Shown: positions 44,830 through 53,527, numbered from the stretch's first letter. The stretch is DNA of 64,000 nt from Anaerococcus lactolyticus ATCC 51172 (GCF_000156575.1 NZ_GG666045.1:88756-152755), one strand, 5' to 3'. Program-made: numbers and translations. Notes: generated by a model from the sequence alone, not told the origin.

Positions 44830-46485
44830 ATGAATACTAGAGATTATCTTGATGGAAAATCTCAAGATGGATTTGAATTTTTTGGCTCTCACAAAAGAAA
44901 GTCCAAGGATTATATTTTTAGAGTTCTTGCACCGAATGCCAAAAATGTTTATATAGCAGGTGACTTTAACAATTGGGAAAAGAGTTCTCTTAGAAAATAC
45001 CAAACAGGTGTTTTCTCCATAACATTTAACCAAGTAAATGAGGGTGACCGTTATGAATATCTTATAGAAGATGTGGAAGGTAATTTTTATAAAAAATTAG
45101 ACCCTTATTCTAAAAAAATATGTTTGGAAGAGGGATTAACAGTTATAGACAATTCTGCTTATAAGTTTAAGTATAAGAAAATAAGTCAAAAACCAAAAAA
45201 TATTTACCAAGTCCACCTTGGATCTTTGTTTAGGGACAAGGAAGATAAGAAAAAAGTTTATGAAAAACTTGTCAATCACATAAAAGATAATAATTTTACC
45301 CATGTGCAAATAATGCCAGTAAGTGAATATAAAAATTACAAGCAGATGGGCTATTCTTCTTTGGGACTTTTTGCTTTTTCAGAAAGGTATGGAAGTCTTG
45401 ATGATTTTAAATATTTTATAGATATACTTCATAAGAATAAGCTTGGAATTATTGTAGAACTTGATATAGCCGAATTTGACCCTGATTTTTTAGGTTTAGA
45501 CAAGTTTGATGGAACAAATCTTTATAATTATGACTATGATAATATAAAATACAATTATTATGGTTCTATAAATTTTGACCCTGGCAAAAATTTTGTAAAG
45601 TCCTACCTATTATCACTTGTAAATTATTATGTAAAAGAACTAAGAATTGACGGTATTTATTTCTCATCTGCAGAAAATATGATTTACTGGCAAGGTGATA
45701 AAAATAGGGGAGTTAATAATTCTTGGCTTGAATTGATACGAGAAATTAACGATTTAATAAGGCAAAATAAATCTTATTCAATTGCGGGCATAAATGGAGT
45801 ATATGAAGAATTTGATTTAGGTTTTGATTTGATCTTTGATAGTGAATTTATAAATATTGTTGAAGTTTTCCAAAGGCAGCCTATAGAAAGGGCGATTTAT
45901 CAAACTTATATTAGGAAGCTTATACAAAATGGTAATTCAAAAAAAGTCTTAGGGTTTTCTTATGTTGACAGTTACCTTAATGAAGCAAATCTTGCTATGA
46001 AGATGTTTTCTGATGATAAGAAGATTTCCCAACTTAAAACTTTATTTACATTTTTAATGACTTTGAAGTCATCTAAGTTTATTTTTATGGGTGATGAACT
46101 TGCTGATATGAGGACATTTTCGATTTATAATAATTTTGATGTTAGTGAGATTATAAATAAAAGTTTTAATCAATATTATAAGGACTTGGCGAAAATTTTC
46201 TTAAATACCAAAGCCTTATGTGAAGATGAGTCTAGTATTAAAATTTTAGATGTCGATGGTTATAGCATTTACGCCTATGAAAGAACCTATAAAAATGAGA
46301 AATATTTGGTAGTTGTTAATTTCACAGATATAGGATATGAAATAAATAGCCCTTATAATCTTGAAGAAATAATTAATACAAATAATTTAAAGTATGAGGG
46401 TACAGGTAATGTAAATGGTAAAATTATAATAGGCGAAGAGATTAGAATCGAACCTTTTGGTTCTGCGATCTTTAAAATTAAATAA
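44830..46485 (+). CDS. GlgB-like GH13 protein lacking catalytic residues
   Basis: The 551-residue protein aligns by eye with glycogen branching enzyme along its whole length: N-terminal CBM48 (about 25-95, YIAGDFNNWE), then the GH13 barrel with MPVSEYKNYKQMGYSSLGLF, DKFDGTNLYNY and ELRIDGIYF, and a C-terminal beta domain. The residues that do chemistry are gone. The nucleophile Asp position is Ser279 (DGLRVDAVAS became DGIYFSSAEN), the conserved Arg is Tyr277, the acid/base Glu position is Gly320/Ile321, and the HD pair is Tyr378-Val379. So it is probably a glucan-binding or regulatory pseudoenzyme. Confidence 0.8.
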   Translation: MNTRDYLDGKSQDGFEFFGSHKRKSKDYIFRVLAPNAKNVYIAGDFNNWEKSSLRKYQTGVFSITFNQVNEGDRYEYLIEDVEGNFYKKLDPYSKKICLEEGLTVIDNSAYKFKYKKISQKPKNIYQVHLGSLFRDKEDKKKVYEKLVNHIKDNNFTHVQIMPVSEYKNYKQMGYSSLGLFAFSERYGSLDDFKYFIDILHKNKLGIIVELDIAEFDPDFLGLDKFDGTNLYNYDYDNIKYNYYGSINFDPGKNFVKSYLLSLVNYYVKELRIDGIYFSSAENMIYWQGDKNRGVNNSWLELIREINDLIRQNKSYSIAGINGVYEEFDLGFDLIFDSEFINIVEVFQRQPIERAIYQTYIRKLIQNGNSKKVLGFSYVDSYLNEANLAMKMFSDDKKISQLKTLFTFLMTLKSSKFIFMGDELADMRTFSIYNNFDVSEIINKSFNQYYKDLAKIFLNTKALCEDESSIKILDVDGYSIYAYERTYKNEKYLVVVNFTDIGYEINSPYNLEEIINTNNLKYEGTGNVNGKIIIGEEIRIEPFGSAIFKIK

Positions 46486-46496
46486 ATATAAATTTA

Positions 46497-46532
46497 AAAT
46501 AACAAGGAAGACTTATTCCTTGTTATTTTTCT
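46497..46532. terminator. Bidirectional terminator between the GlgB-like and CBS genes
   Basis: AATAACAAGGA and TCCTTGTTATT are inverted copies around an 8-9 base loop, with T-runs on both strands. It sits between two convergent genes. Confidence 0.88.
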
Positions 46533-46987
46533 ATGAGTTTATATTCTCTTTCAATATTGTGAGCCACTTGGGTAAATCTTTCAAGAACAACTTTTCTGGG
46601 TATTATTCCTAAAAAATATCCATTTTTCATTGTTACACAAACAAAGTTATTGTCTATTAGAAGTGAAATTACATCTTCTAATTCATAATTATCAAATAAT
46701 ATTGGTACAACCTGGTTCATAGCTTCCTTAACTGTATGGGCTGCTAGTTTTTCTTCATTAAAAATTGATATGTTATCAAAATTTTTTACAATTTGTGGTA
46801 TTGAGATTAAACCACGTATGCAGTTATTATCATCAATTACAGGAATAATTTGATAACCTGAGCTTGACAATACAAGGCTTGCATGAAGCAAGGAGTCATT
46901 TTCATTTACAACAGCTACTTGACTAGCAGGCAGCATTAGGTTGGCGGTTGGTCTATTAAAAAGTTTGGCAAATTTTTTTCCTATCAA
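46523..46987 (-). CDS. CBS-domain pair protein (CbpB/YkuL-like)
   Basis: The 154-residue protein consists of two CBS motifs (about 14-65 and 85-140), with LMLPASQVAVVNENDSL and VKEAMNQVVPIL as the domain starts. Stand-alone CBS pairs of this size in Firmicutes include CbpB, a c-di-AMP receptor that signals to the stringent-response enzyme Rel. That role is inferred from size and architecture only. It reads toward the GlgB-like gene and shares a terminator with it. Confidence 0.75.
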   Translation of the reverse strand: MIGKKFAKLFNRPTANLMLPASQVAVVNENDSLLHASLVLSSSGYQIIPVIDDNNCIRGLISIPQIVKNFDNISIFNEEKLAAHTVKEAMNQVVPILFDNYELEDVISLLIDNNFVCVTMKNGYFLGIIPRKVVLERFTQVAHNIEREYKLIEK

Positions 46988-47045
46988 AATAAGCTCCTCA
47001 TATTTTATCTAATTTTATTATAACATAAATCTTATTTTGAGTATA

Positions 47046-47072
47046 AAAAAACTCCAAGATAAACTTGGAGTC
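47046..47072 (-). terminator. Terminator of the tRNA-Ser/SRP RNA transcript
   Basis: On the minus strand, ACTCCAAG and CTTGGAGT form a hairpin around TTTAT, followed by a T6 run. It is placed just after the 3' end of the SRP RNA. Confidence 0.9.
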
Positions 47073-47079
47073 ATATGTA

Positions 47080-47348
47080 AGCACACCCAATATCGAACAA
47101 TTAGTAAAATATAGGGTCTAAGATTTCTAGCTCATGCTAGGTGGCCTTACGGCACACACAAGGGTCTGCTTAATGCTGCTAGGTTCCCCTCCTGACATGG
47201 TTCACAGTCTTATGTTGCGTAAGATCTATCAATCAACACTAGTAATCATAATCTTTTATTTTGCTAAAAGTCCTCCATTGGGACTTAAACCCTGCTATAG
47301 CGGATTGCAGGTTACAAGGCACCGCTAGTTCCCCGTCTAGTGCATGGC
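47080..47348 (-). ncRNA. ffs: Signal recognition particle RNA, large (Firmicutes) type
   Basis: The minus strand contains GTGAACCATGTCAGG, then GGGGAACCTAGCAGCATTAAG, the universally conserved helix 8 that binds Ffh. It also has the Alu-domain part of Bacillus-type scRNA (CTAGCGGTGCCTTGTAACC and CTGCAATCCGCTATAGCAGGG). At about 269 bases it is the large form with an Alu domain. It begins directly at the 3' end of tRNA-Ser and must be cut out of a shared transcript. Its neighbour on the other strand is dnaX, as in Bacillus. Confidence 0.92.
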
Positions 47349-47436
47349 GGAGAGCATGGGATTTGAACCCATGATACATGAAAAACTGTATACACGATTT
47401 CCAATCGTGCTCCTTCAACCACTCGGACAGCTCTCC
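47349..47436 (-). tRNA. tRNA-Ser (GGA)
   Basis: The 88-base gene folds as a class II tRNA. The acceptor arms GGAGAGC and GCTCTCC pair, the anticodon arm CACGATTGGAAATCGTG gives anticodon GGA, there is a long variable arm, and the T loop is GGTTCAAATCC. No CCA is encoded; the base after the acceptor stem is the first base of the SRP RNA. Confidence 0.95.
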
Positions 47437-47451
47437 ATATTACAATAACTT

Positions 47452-47479
47452 ACTATACCATAGTTTATTTGCATTGCAA
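47452..47479 (-). promoter_or_regulatory. Promoter of the tRNA-Ser/SRP RNA unit
   Basis: On the minus strand, TTGCAA (47474-47479) and TATAGT (47452-47457) are 16 bases apart and about 15 bases before the tRNA. Confidence 0.7.
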
Positions 47480-47539
47480 AAGAAAAAATTCATTATAACT
47501 TCAAAACTGTGGTATAATTATTAGGTAGAAAGGAAGGCT

Positions 47540-49222
47540 ATGACTAAAGCTTTATATAGACAATATCGACCAAAAGTTTTTGAACAAGTCCTTGGTCAAG
47601 ATAAGGTCATTAATGTATTAAAAAATCAAATAAAAAATAAAAACTTTTCTCATGCTTACTTATTTGCTGGAGAAAGGGGTTGTGGAAAAACATCTGCGGC
47701 AAAGATTTTTGCAAAAGCAATTAATTGCTTAAATCCTAAAGATGGATCTCCTTGTCTTGAATGTGAAAATTGTAGGGCAATAGAAGAAGAAACAAGCCTT
47801 GATGTTGTGGAGATGGATGCGGCTAGTAATAGACGTATAGATGATATTAGAAATCTTAGAGATAATGTTATTTATCCACCTGCAAATCTTAAATATAAGG
47901 TCTACATAATAGATGAGGCCCATATGATTACAAGAGAAGCTTTCAATGCTCTTTTAAAAATCATGGAAGAACCTCCTAAGCACTTGGTATTTATCTTAGC
48001 AACAACTGAAATAGATAAAATTCCAAAAACTATTTTATCTAGGGTCCAAAAATTCGAGTTTAATAAAATCGACTCATCAAAAATAAAAGAGCAGATTAAT
48101 ATTATTCTTAAGGACCAAAATGTTAAGATGGAAAATGAAGCTATTGACCTTATAATTACAAAGGCTAAGGGCGCTATGAGGGATGCCTTAAGCATTTTAG
48201 ATCAAGTTTTATCTTTTAATAAAAAAGAATTTATGCTTAAGGATGTTGAGTTTATTCTAGGTTCTGTTGGATTCGAGAAGATTAATAAACTTGTGACTAG
48301 CATTATTGTAAAAGACCAAAGGCAAAGTTTAAATGATTTATTGGATATAAGAAATGACGGTAAGTCAAATCTTGATATAGTTGATTCTCTCATAAATTTC
48401 TATAGGGACTTAATGGTTTTGAAAGTCAGTGGAGATGACATGGATTTTGAAAACCAAGATAGGCTAAATTTCCTAAAAGAAAAGGTTGATGAAATAAGCT
48501 TAGATAGGATTTTAACTAGTTTAGATGTATTAAATGATTATTGCATAAAAATCAATAATTCATCTAATACAGATATTTTAAGTGAGGTTTTAGTTTTAAG
48601 GTTAATTGATACTGTTGATACAAATAGTCTAAGATCAAGGGTTGAAAAACTTGAAAGATTAGACCATTCAAATATAGTTGATACTATTAATAGCATTATT
48701 AATGTGAGGTTGGAAAATTTTAATCCTGTCACAAGTAAGCACGATAGAACTTATGATCTTGAAGAGATTGGTCCAAACAAGTCTGATGATGTTGTTGATA
48801 ATCACATTTCAAATGTAGGAGAAATTGTCACTAAAACTTCAATTGGAAATGATATAAGTGAAGATAAAGAATCTTCAAAATCCATAAGTATTGATCCACA
48901 CTTGATGCACGATATTAGAGAAATGGTGGTTTCGACTTCTGGAACTATGTTAAATACTATTTTTAACGATGAAGGTTTTAATTATGAGTATAATGGTTCT
49001 GATTTTGTGCTTATAATTAAAGACGAGTTTTATAGGATTTTTATAGAAACTAAAATTGACGAAATAAGTGAAAAGCTATCAGCTATTTTAAATAAAGATA
49101 TAAGTTTTTCTCTTGAAACTAGAGATAGTAAAGAAGCAGAAAATATAGAAAGAGATTCTAAGCAAAGCCAAACAATAGATAAATTAAAAAAAATCTTTGA
49201 TGAAGAATTAAGCATAAAATAG
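47540..49222 (+). CDS. dnaX: DNA polymerase III subunit gamma/tau
   Basis: DnaX is the ATPase of the clamp loader. The 560-residue protein has LYRQYRPKVFEQVLGQ at the start, Walker A GERGCGKT near 45, a four-Cys zinc module (CLNP...CLECENC), Walker B VYIIDEAHM, sensor ATTEIDKIPKTILSR, and a C-terminal tau-type tail. No obvious A-AAA-AAG frameshift site is seen in the middle, so a single long product is expected. AGAAAGGAAGG precedes the ATG. Confidence 0.97.
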   Translation: MTKALYRQYRPKVFEQVLGQDKVINVLKNQIKNKNFSHAYLFAGERGCGKTSAAKIFAKAINCLNPKDGSPCLECENCRAIEEETSLDVVEMDAASNRRIDDIRNLRDNVIYPPANLKYKVYIIDEAHMITREAFNALLKIMEEPPKHLVFILATTEIDKIPKTILSRVQKFEFNKIDSSKIKEQINIILKDQNVKMENEAIDLIITKAKGAMRDALSILDQVLSFNKKEFMLKDVEFILGSVGFEKINKLVTSIIVKDQRQSLNDLLDIRNDGKSNLDIVDSLINFYRDLMVLKVSGDDMDFENQDRLNFLKEKVDEISLDRILTSLDVLNDYCIKINNSSNTDILSEVLVLRLIDTVDTNSLRSRVEKLERLDHSNIVDTINSIINVRLENFNPVTSKHDRTYDLEEIGPNKSDDVVDNHISNVGEIVTKTSIGNDISEDKESSKSISIDPHLMHDIREMVVSTSGTMLNTIFNDEGFNYEYNGSDFVLIIKDEFYRIFIETKIDEISEKLSAILNKDISFSLETRDSKEAENIERDSKQSQTIDKLKKIFDEELSIK

Positions 49223-49231
49223 GAGGAAGAA

Positions 49232-49567
49232 ATGGCTAGAAATTTTAGAGGCGGAATGCCAAATATGAATAATATGATGAAGCAAGTTAAGAAGATGCAA
49301 GAGGAAATGGAAAAGGCTCAACAAGAGCTAGAAGAAAAAGAATTTACATCTTCTGCTGGCGGTGGCGTTGTTGAGGCAACTGTGACAGGCAAAAAGGTTG
49401 TAACATCTATAAAAATAAACCCTGATGTTGTTGATCCTGATGATGTTGAGATGCTTCAAGATTTAATTATGGTTGCGATAAATGATGCAGCAAGCCAAGC
49501 AGATAAATTTAATGAAGATAATATGGGCAGATTAACTGGTGGAATTAATATTCCTGGTTTAATGTAA
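49232..49567 (+). CDS. YbaB/EbfC-family nucleoid-associated protein
   Basis: The 111-residue protein has the family plan of an N-terminal helix (NNMMKQVKKMQEEMEKAQQEL), then VEATVTGKKVVTSIKINPDVVDPDDVEML, and a C-terminal LTGGINIPGLM. YbaB binds DNA as a dimer. It lies between dnaX and recR, which is the conserved order. Confidence 0.95.
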   Translation: MARNFRGGMPNMNNMMKQVKKMQEEMEKAQQELEEKEFTSSAGGGVVEATVTGKKVVTSIKINPDVVDPDDVEMLQDLIMVAINDAASQADKFNEDNMGRLTGGINIPGLM

Positions 49568-50172
49568 TGGCAATATTACCTGAATCACTAAATAATTTAA
49601 TAGAACAATTTCAAAAATTACCAACTATAGGCAGGAAGAGCGCTGAAAGACTTGCTATGAGTATAGTTGACGAAGATGCTAAAAGTGTAGAAGACTTTTC
49701 AAAATCTTTAATTGAAGTAAAAAAAAGAATTCACCACTGCAAAATTTGTGGAAATCTAACTGAAGAAGATACTTGCAACATTTGTAAAGATTTTACTAGA
49801 GATGATGAATATCTTTGCATTGTCGAAGATGTGAGAAATCTTATAGCAATCGAGAAGTCAGGTGCCTATAGAGGGAAATACCATGTCTTGGGTGGACTTA
49901 TTTCACCATCAGATGACATTAGTCCTGATAAGTTAAATATAGATAAACTAATAAAAAGGTTAGATACTGAAGATATAAAGGAAATTATCCTGGCTATATC
50001 ATCAACTATAGAAGGCGAGACAACAATACTTTTTATTACCAACCTTCTAAAGGGAAGAAATATTAAAATTTCAAAAATCGCTCAAGGCATTCCAGTTGGT
50101 TCTCATCTAGAATATTTTGATCAACTCACTCTAGAAAGAGCTCTGGAAGACAGGAGAGACGTAAGTGAATAA
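49567..50172 (+). CDS. recR: Recombination mediator RecR
   Basis: RecR helps RecFO load RecA on gapped DNA. The 201-residue protein has an N-terminal HhH (KLPTIGRKSAERLA), the four-Cys zinc finger (CKICGNL...CNIC), a Toprim domain starting CIVEDVRNLIAIE, and a Walker-B-like end with ARGIPVG-type KIAQGIPVGSHLEY. It overlaps ybaB by 1 base and the next gene by 8 bases. Confidence 0.97.
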   Translation: MAILPESLNNLIEQFQKLPTIGRKSAERLAMSIVDEDAKSVEDFSKSLIEVKKRIHHCKICGNLTEEDTCNICKDFTRDDEYLCIVEDVRNLIAIEKSGAYRGKYHVLGGLISPSDDISPDKLNIDKLIKRLDTEDIKEIILAISSTIEGETTILFITNLLKGRNIKISKIAQGIPVGSHLEYFDQLTLERALEDRRDVSE

Positions 50173-51166
50173 GATAAAAAAATTGTTATTGATAATTATC
50201 CCGATTTTATTATTAAGTGGATGCTTATTATTTAAAAATAAGAAATCAGACAAAATCGATAAAATTGAAAAAGAAGTTATTGAAGTTAATAAAAAGCCAA
50301 TACTTAATAAGATAGATATCAAATCTGCAACTTTTGCTTCCGATATTGTATTGGATGAATTAAGCAAAGATAGCGAAAATACTTATGAAACTACTAAAAT
50401 TAACAATCTTACACAAATTGAGTCGCTGGATTTTGATATAGCTATTGTACCTGCATATCAGGTAGTAGATTTATATAATAAGACTGATGGCAACATTAAG
50501 CTTGCTGCAATAACAGGTGTGAATAATCTACATATTATCAGTGATAAACAAATTAATGGCCCAAAGGATATGGCAGGAAAAACAATTATGGTGCCAGAAT
50601 TAAACGATTCAATGAACAGGTTAATTGATACAAAGTTGGGATTTGTTAAGACTTTGATGAGAATAAATACAGAATTTTATTATAGCCAAAAAGAATTGGT
50701 TAAAAATTTAGATTCTGCTAATAATATCTTGGCAATTCTTTCTGAACCATACTATTCCAAAGCTTTAGCAAAGAAAAATTACTATTCTTTTGATGCAAAT
50801 AAAGCCATCTCAATGCTACCTAATTCTAAGGTTGATTCGAATGGAGATTTCTTATCAGAAGTTATAATAGTTAATAAAAATTTTCTTATGGACAACAAAA
50901 AAAGTGTTGATAAATTTCTATCAGATTATAAAAAAGCTCAGCAATCAATAGATTCCAATACTGTTTTATCACAAAGCATCATAAATAATTATGATATAAC
51001 AAATGAGGAAGCAATTAAAATATATAAATCGATGGAAAATACCTACATAGATTCTGATACTATGTCGGGAGTTTTTGAAATATACATGGACAAGCTCGAA
51101 AATCTTGATAGCAACATATTTTCAGGCAAAAGACCAACAGACGATTTATATTATAATATCAAGTGA
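50165..51166 (+). CDS. Substrate-binding lipoprotein of a NitT/TauT-type ABC importer
   Basis: The 333-residue protein has a lipoprotein signal peptide (LIIIPILLLSGC, lipobox Cys at about 20) and a bilobal periplasmic-binding fold of the SsuA/ThiY type (QVVDLYNKTDGNIKLAAITG, DMAGKTIMVPE). The start is GTG at 50165, overlapping recR. Its partner permease and ATPase are not found downstream, where a mobile element is inserted 30-80 bases after the stop. The ligand is unknown. Confidence 0.8.
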   Translation: MNKIKKLLLIIIPILLLSGCLLFKNKKSDKIDKIEKEVIEVNKKPILNKIDIKSATFASDIVLDELSKDSENTYETTKINNLTQIESLDFDIAIVPAYQVVDLYNKTDGNIKLAAITGVNNLHIISDKQINGPKDMAGKTIMVPELNDSMNRLIDTKLGFVKTLMRINTEFYYSQKELVKNLDSANNILAILSEPYYSKALAKKNYYSFDANKAISMLPNSKVDSNGDFLSEVIIVNKNFLMDNKKSVDKFLSDYKKAQQSIDSNTVLSQSIINNYDITNEEAIKIYKSMENTYIDSDTMSGVFEIYMDKLENLDSNIFSGKRPTDDLYYNIK

Positions 51167-51192
51167 AATTTTTGGTCCGATAATTAAATAGC

Positions 51193-51235
51193 AACAAATT
51201 AAAATGGAGGCAAGTCGCCTCCATTTTAATTTGTT
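51193..51235. repeat. Perfect 19-bp inverted repeat at the element's left edge
   Basis: The arm at 51193-51211 (AACAAATTAAAATGGAGGC) is repeated exactly inverted at 51217-51235 with 5 bases between. It can act as a terminator in both directions, though the T-run is inside the stem. It lies between the lipoprotein gene and the integrase arm repeats. Confidence 0.85.
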
Positions 51236-51432
51236 ACGAATTTTGTTACGATTCTTATAAATATCGCTACGCTTCTTATCATTCGCGATTTTTAAAAGGT
51301 CTAAATTTACACCTTTTAATCCTATATTTAAATTGGTGGAGATGAAGGGAGATTGCAGCCTTGTTTTCATAGTGTTGAAATATGAATAAATTAAGGCTGC
51401 TAGCAAAATAAATGTTACGAAAAATGTTACGG
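51231..51432. repeat. Two paired direct repeats, probable integrase arm-type sites
   Basis: TTGTTACGAATTTTGTTACG at 51231-51250 and ATGTTACGAAAAATGTTACG at 51412-51431 share the pattern WTGTTACGAAWWWTGTTACG, so each is itself a doubled TGTTACG. They flank the end of the integrase gene by 160 bases, as expected for arm sites bound by the N-terminal domain of a Tn916-like integrase. Confidence 0.65.
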
Positions 51433-51445
51433 AAAATTATTTTTA

Positions 51446-52579
51446 TCAATCGCTCATAAAATCTTCAAACTTTGAGATGCTTTTTCTTTCTTTAATTTTA
51501 GAAATATGAACGTAAATATTTAATGTGGTTTCAATATTAGAGTGTCCTAGTCTATGTTGAACGTCTTTTATATCCATACCAGCTTCAAAGCAAAGGCTAG
51601 CGTGTGTATGTCTTAATGAGTGAAGTCTGATTTTTCTTAAGTTATTGTTTTTAAGTACCCTTAAAAATCTTTTTCTAGGGGCGTTATGACTTGTTAACTC
51701 TAGTGATTTATCTGTAAATACATATTTTTGAGTTTTTCCCTTGATCACAGTTTTTTTATAAATTTCTGATTGTTGCTGTTTCCAATCTAATAATAATTTA
51801 ACGGTAATACTGTCTATAGTAATAATCCTAGTAGAGTTTTTTGTTTTTGTAGAACTAATAAACTTCTTGTTGTCCTTATATACAGATAAGCTCTTATTGA
51901 TATTTATTGTTCGCCTATTAAAGTCAATATCTGCCCATTCTAGAGCTTGTAATTCGGATTTCCTCATACCTGTATATGATAAAATCCAAAAATAACAAAA
52001 CCACATAAAGTCAAGATCTTTCTTACAAGCTGTCAGAAATTCTTTTAATTCATCTTTTTCCCAAAATTCAATCGACTCATATCGGTCTACACTATTTACA
52101 TTAGTGATAGGATATATCACTGATAAAGCAGGATTATAATCAACTATATCCCTACTTATTGCATAATCAAAAACTCTTTTAATTTGAGCGTTAATTTTGC
52201 TGAAACTAGCTAACTCTTTTGATTTTTTGTTTGTCAACTCTTGCAGCATAGCTGTAGTGATACTTTTTAGCAATTTATTTCCAATAAAAGGATAAATATG
52301 AGTGTTGAAAAGACTTTTAGTTCTTTGATAGGAAGAATATTTTACAGTCTTGCTATAAAGTTCTAACCATCTTTCACCAATTTCTTTAAAAGTCGGATTT
52401 TTCTTTCTACGTAAATTTTCATTTCTGAGATTAGCATAAGCTAATTCAGCCTGTTTCTTACTTGTAAACCCTGATCGATTAGTCCTGATTTCTTTTCCAG
52501 TTATATCATCTGTACCTAAGTAAGCATTAAACTTATATCTTAGTTCTCCATTCTTGTCCCTATAACTTTTTATATTCAT
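51446..52579 (-). CDS. int: Tyrosine recombinase (phage/ICE integrase)
   Basis: The 377-residue integrase has an N-terminal arm-binding domain (about 1-55, RYKFNAYLGTDDITGKEI), a core-binding domain (about 60-160), and a catalytic domain with Arg in YTGMRKSELQAL, HxxR as LHSLRHTHAS, the final His in RLGHSNIETT, and Tyr in TLNIYVHI. All are present, so it should be active. It lies at the left edge of the mobile element and reads toward that edge. Its promoter region contains one TGATAA-type dyad. Confidence 0.95.
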   Translation of the reverse strand: MNIKSYRDKNGELRYKFNAYLGTDDITGKEIRTNRSGFTSKKQAELAYANLRNENLRRKKNPTFKEIGERWLELYSKTVKYSSYQRTKSLFNTHIYPFIGNKLLKSITTAMLQELTNKKSKELASFSKINAQIKRVFDYAISRDIVDYNPALSVIYPITNVNSVDRYESIEFWEKDELKEFLTACKKDLDFMWFCYFWILSYTGMRKSELQALEWADIDFNRRTININKSLSVYKDNKKFISSTKTKNSTRIITIDSITVKLLLDWKQQQSEIYKKTVIKGKTQKYVFTDKSLELTSHNAPRKRFLRVLKNNNLRKIRLHSLRHTHASLCFEAGMDIKDVQHRLGHSNIETTLNIYVHISKIKERKSISKFEDFMSD

Positions 52580-52671
52580 AAATACCTCTAACGATTAAAA
52601 TTATCAAAATGTAATAAAAAAATAAACAAAAAAATTTAGAAACACAGAAATATCGGTTTCTAAAATTGATT

Positions 52672-52688
52672 ATATCATATTATGATAA
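52672..52688. promoter_or_regulatory. TTATCA-N5-TGATAA type dyad upstream of the integrase gene
   Basis: ATATCA-TATTA-TGATAA. Bases 52674-52687 plus neighbours also form an extended palindrome (TATCATA-T-TATGATA). It is one of six similar sites in the element. Confidence 0.5.
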
Positions 52689-52758
52689 AAAATGGTAGTT
52701 GAGATACGGTATTTTATAAGAAAACAATAAATGTTTGGCAAATAGAAAATAAATAATC

Positions 52759-53106
52759 CTATTTATTTAGTGACTTTAAGTAATCTTTTATCACTTGTCT
52801 TTTTTCAGGTGGTAGATCAATGTAGGACTCAAGGATCTTAACGTCTAGTTCCTCAAGGTTGAATTGTTTGGAGATAGAATCAAGAAAAGAGTCCTTTGTT
52901 TCGATAAACATTTCGCCGTTGCCAGTTCTTAGCCAATTTTCATTTACATTGTAGGCTAGGCAAATAGACTTAATAACTTGATCGGTAGGGTTATTTGTTC
53001 CAGTTTCAAGTTGGGAAATAGAGCTTCTTTTTAATCCTATATTCTCACCAAATTTTTCTCCAGATAATCCTAGAGTTTTTCTAATCTTTTTAATTCTATC
53101 TTTCAT
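52759..53106 (-). CDS. XRE-family repressor 1 of the element
   Basis: The 115-residue protein has an N-terminal helix-turn-helix (KKIRKTLGLSGEKFGENIGLKRSSISQLETG) and a C-terminal part with NENWLRTGNGEMFI, the arrangement of phage-type repressors. It is transcribed away from a plus-strand promoter that carries two copies of a 20-base operator. A paralogue with the same features is encoded at 53888-54238. Confidence 0.88.
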   Translation of the reverse strand: MKDRIKKIRKTLGLSGEKFGENIGLKRSSISQLETGTNNPTDQVIKSICLAYNVNENWLRTGNGEMFIETKDSFLDSISKQFNLEELDVKILESYIDLPPEKRQVIKDYLKSLNK

Positions 53107-53157
53107 AACGTTCTCCTGTTTATATTATAATCTAATTTTACAAATTATCAAGACAAA

Positions 53158-53228
53158 TGTTTTTAGAATAAACAAAATCGTTGACAAAGTTTTTGAAATG
53201 ACATATAATGTTTTTAGAATAAACAAAA
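53158..53228 (+). promoter_or_regulatory. Rightward promoter with two 20-bp operators, module 1
   Basis: TTGACA (53181-53186) and TATAAT (53204-53209) are 17 bases apart. TGTTTTTAGAATAAACAAAA occurs exactly twice, at 53158-53177 (before the -35) and at 53209-53228 (touching the -10). Each has a TGTTT...AAACA dyad. This fits binding by the divergently encoded repressor 1. Confidence 0.85.
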
Positions 53229-53238
53229 GGAGCTAAAA

Positions 53239-53412
53239 ATGATTATTGAAATAAATAAAACATTAACAGAGAGCGAGCGAAAAGACGTTTATGAAATAGT
53301 AAATCTTCTTGTGAACTTAGACGAAGAAGTTAAAAAGAAATTATTGTATATGATGTTAGGAATGGAGTTGCTTGGAGCATCAGGTGAAGAAAAGACAAAA
53401 GAATATGCTTAA
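53239..53412 (+). CDS. Small protein under repressor 1, 57 residues
   Basis: ATG at 53239 with AAAAGGAG ahead opens a frame encoding a charged, helical protein (MIIEINKTLTESERKDVYEI at the start). I do not recognise it. It is the first gene rightward of the operator-promoter, in the position of a Cro- or Xis-like early gene, but no helix-turn-helix is clear. Confidence 0.6.
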   Translation: MIIEINKTLTESERKDVYEIVNLLVNLDEEVKKKLLYMMLGMELLGASGEEKTKEYA

Positions 53413-53527
53413 CCTTAAATATAGGTGGGACGATAAAGATTTTATGCTTATAGGATTGTGAAATTACACAAGAAAGTAAGCGGCAAAAGAATTATTTAGA
53501 TACAAATTTGGAGATAAGAATAAAAAT

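Noticed and set aside
47134..47328. Open frame of 64 codons on the plus strand
   Set aside because: It lies entirely within the SRP RNA gene on the opposite strand and has no ribosome site.
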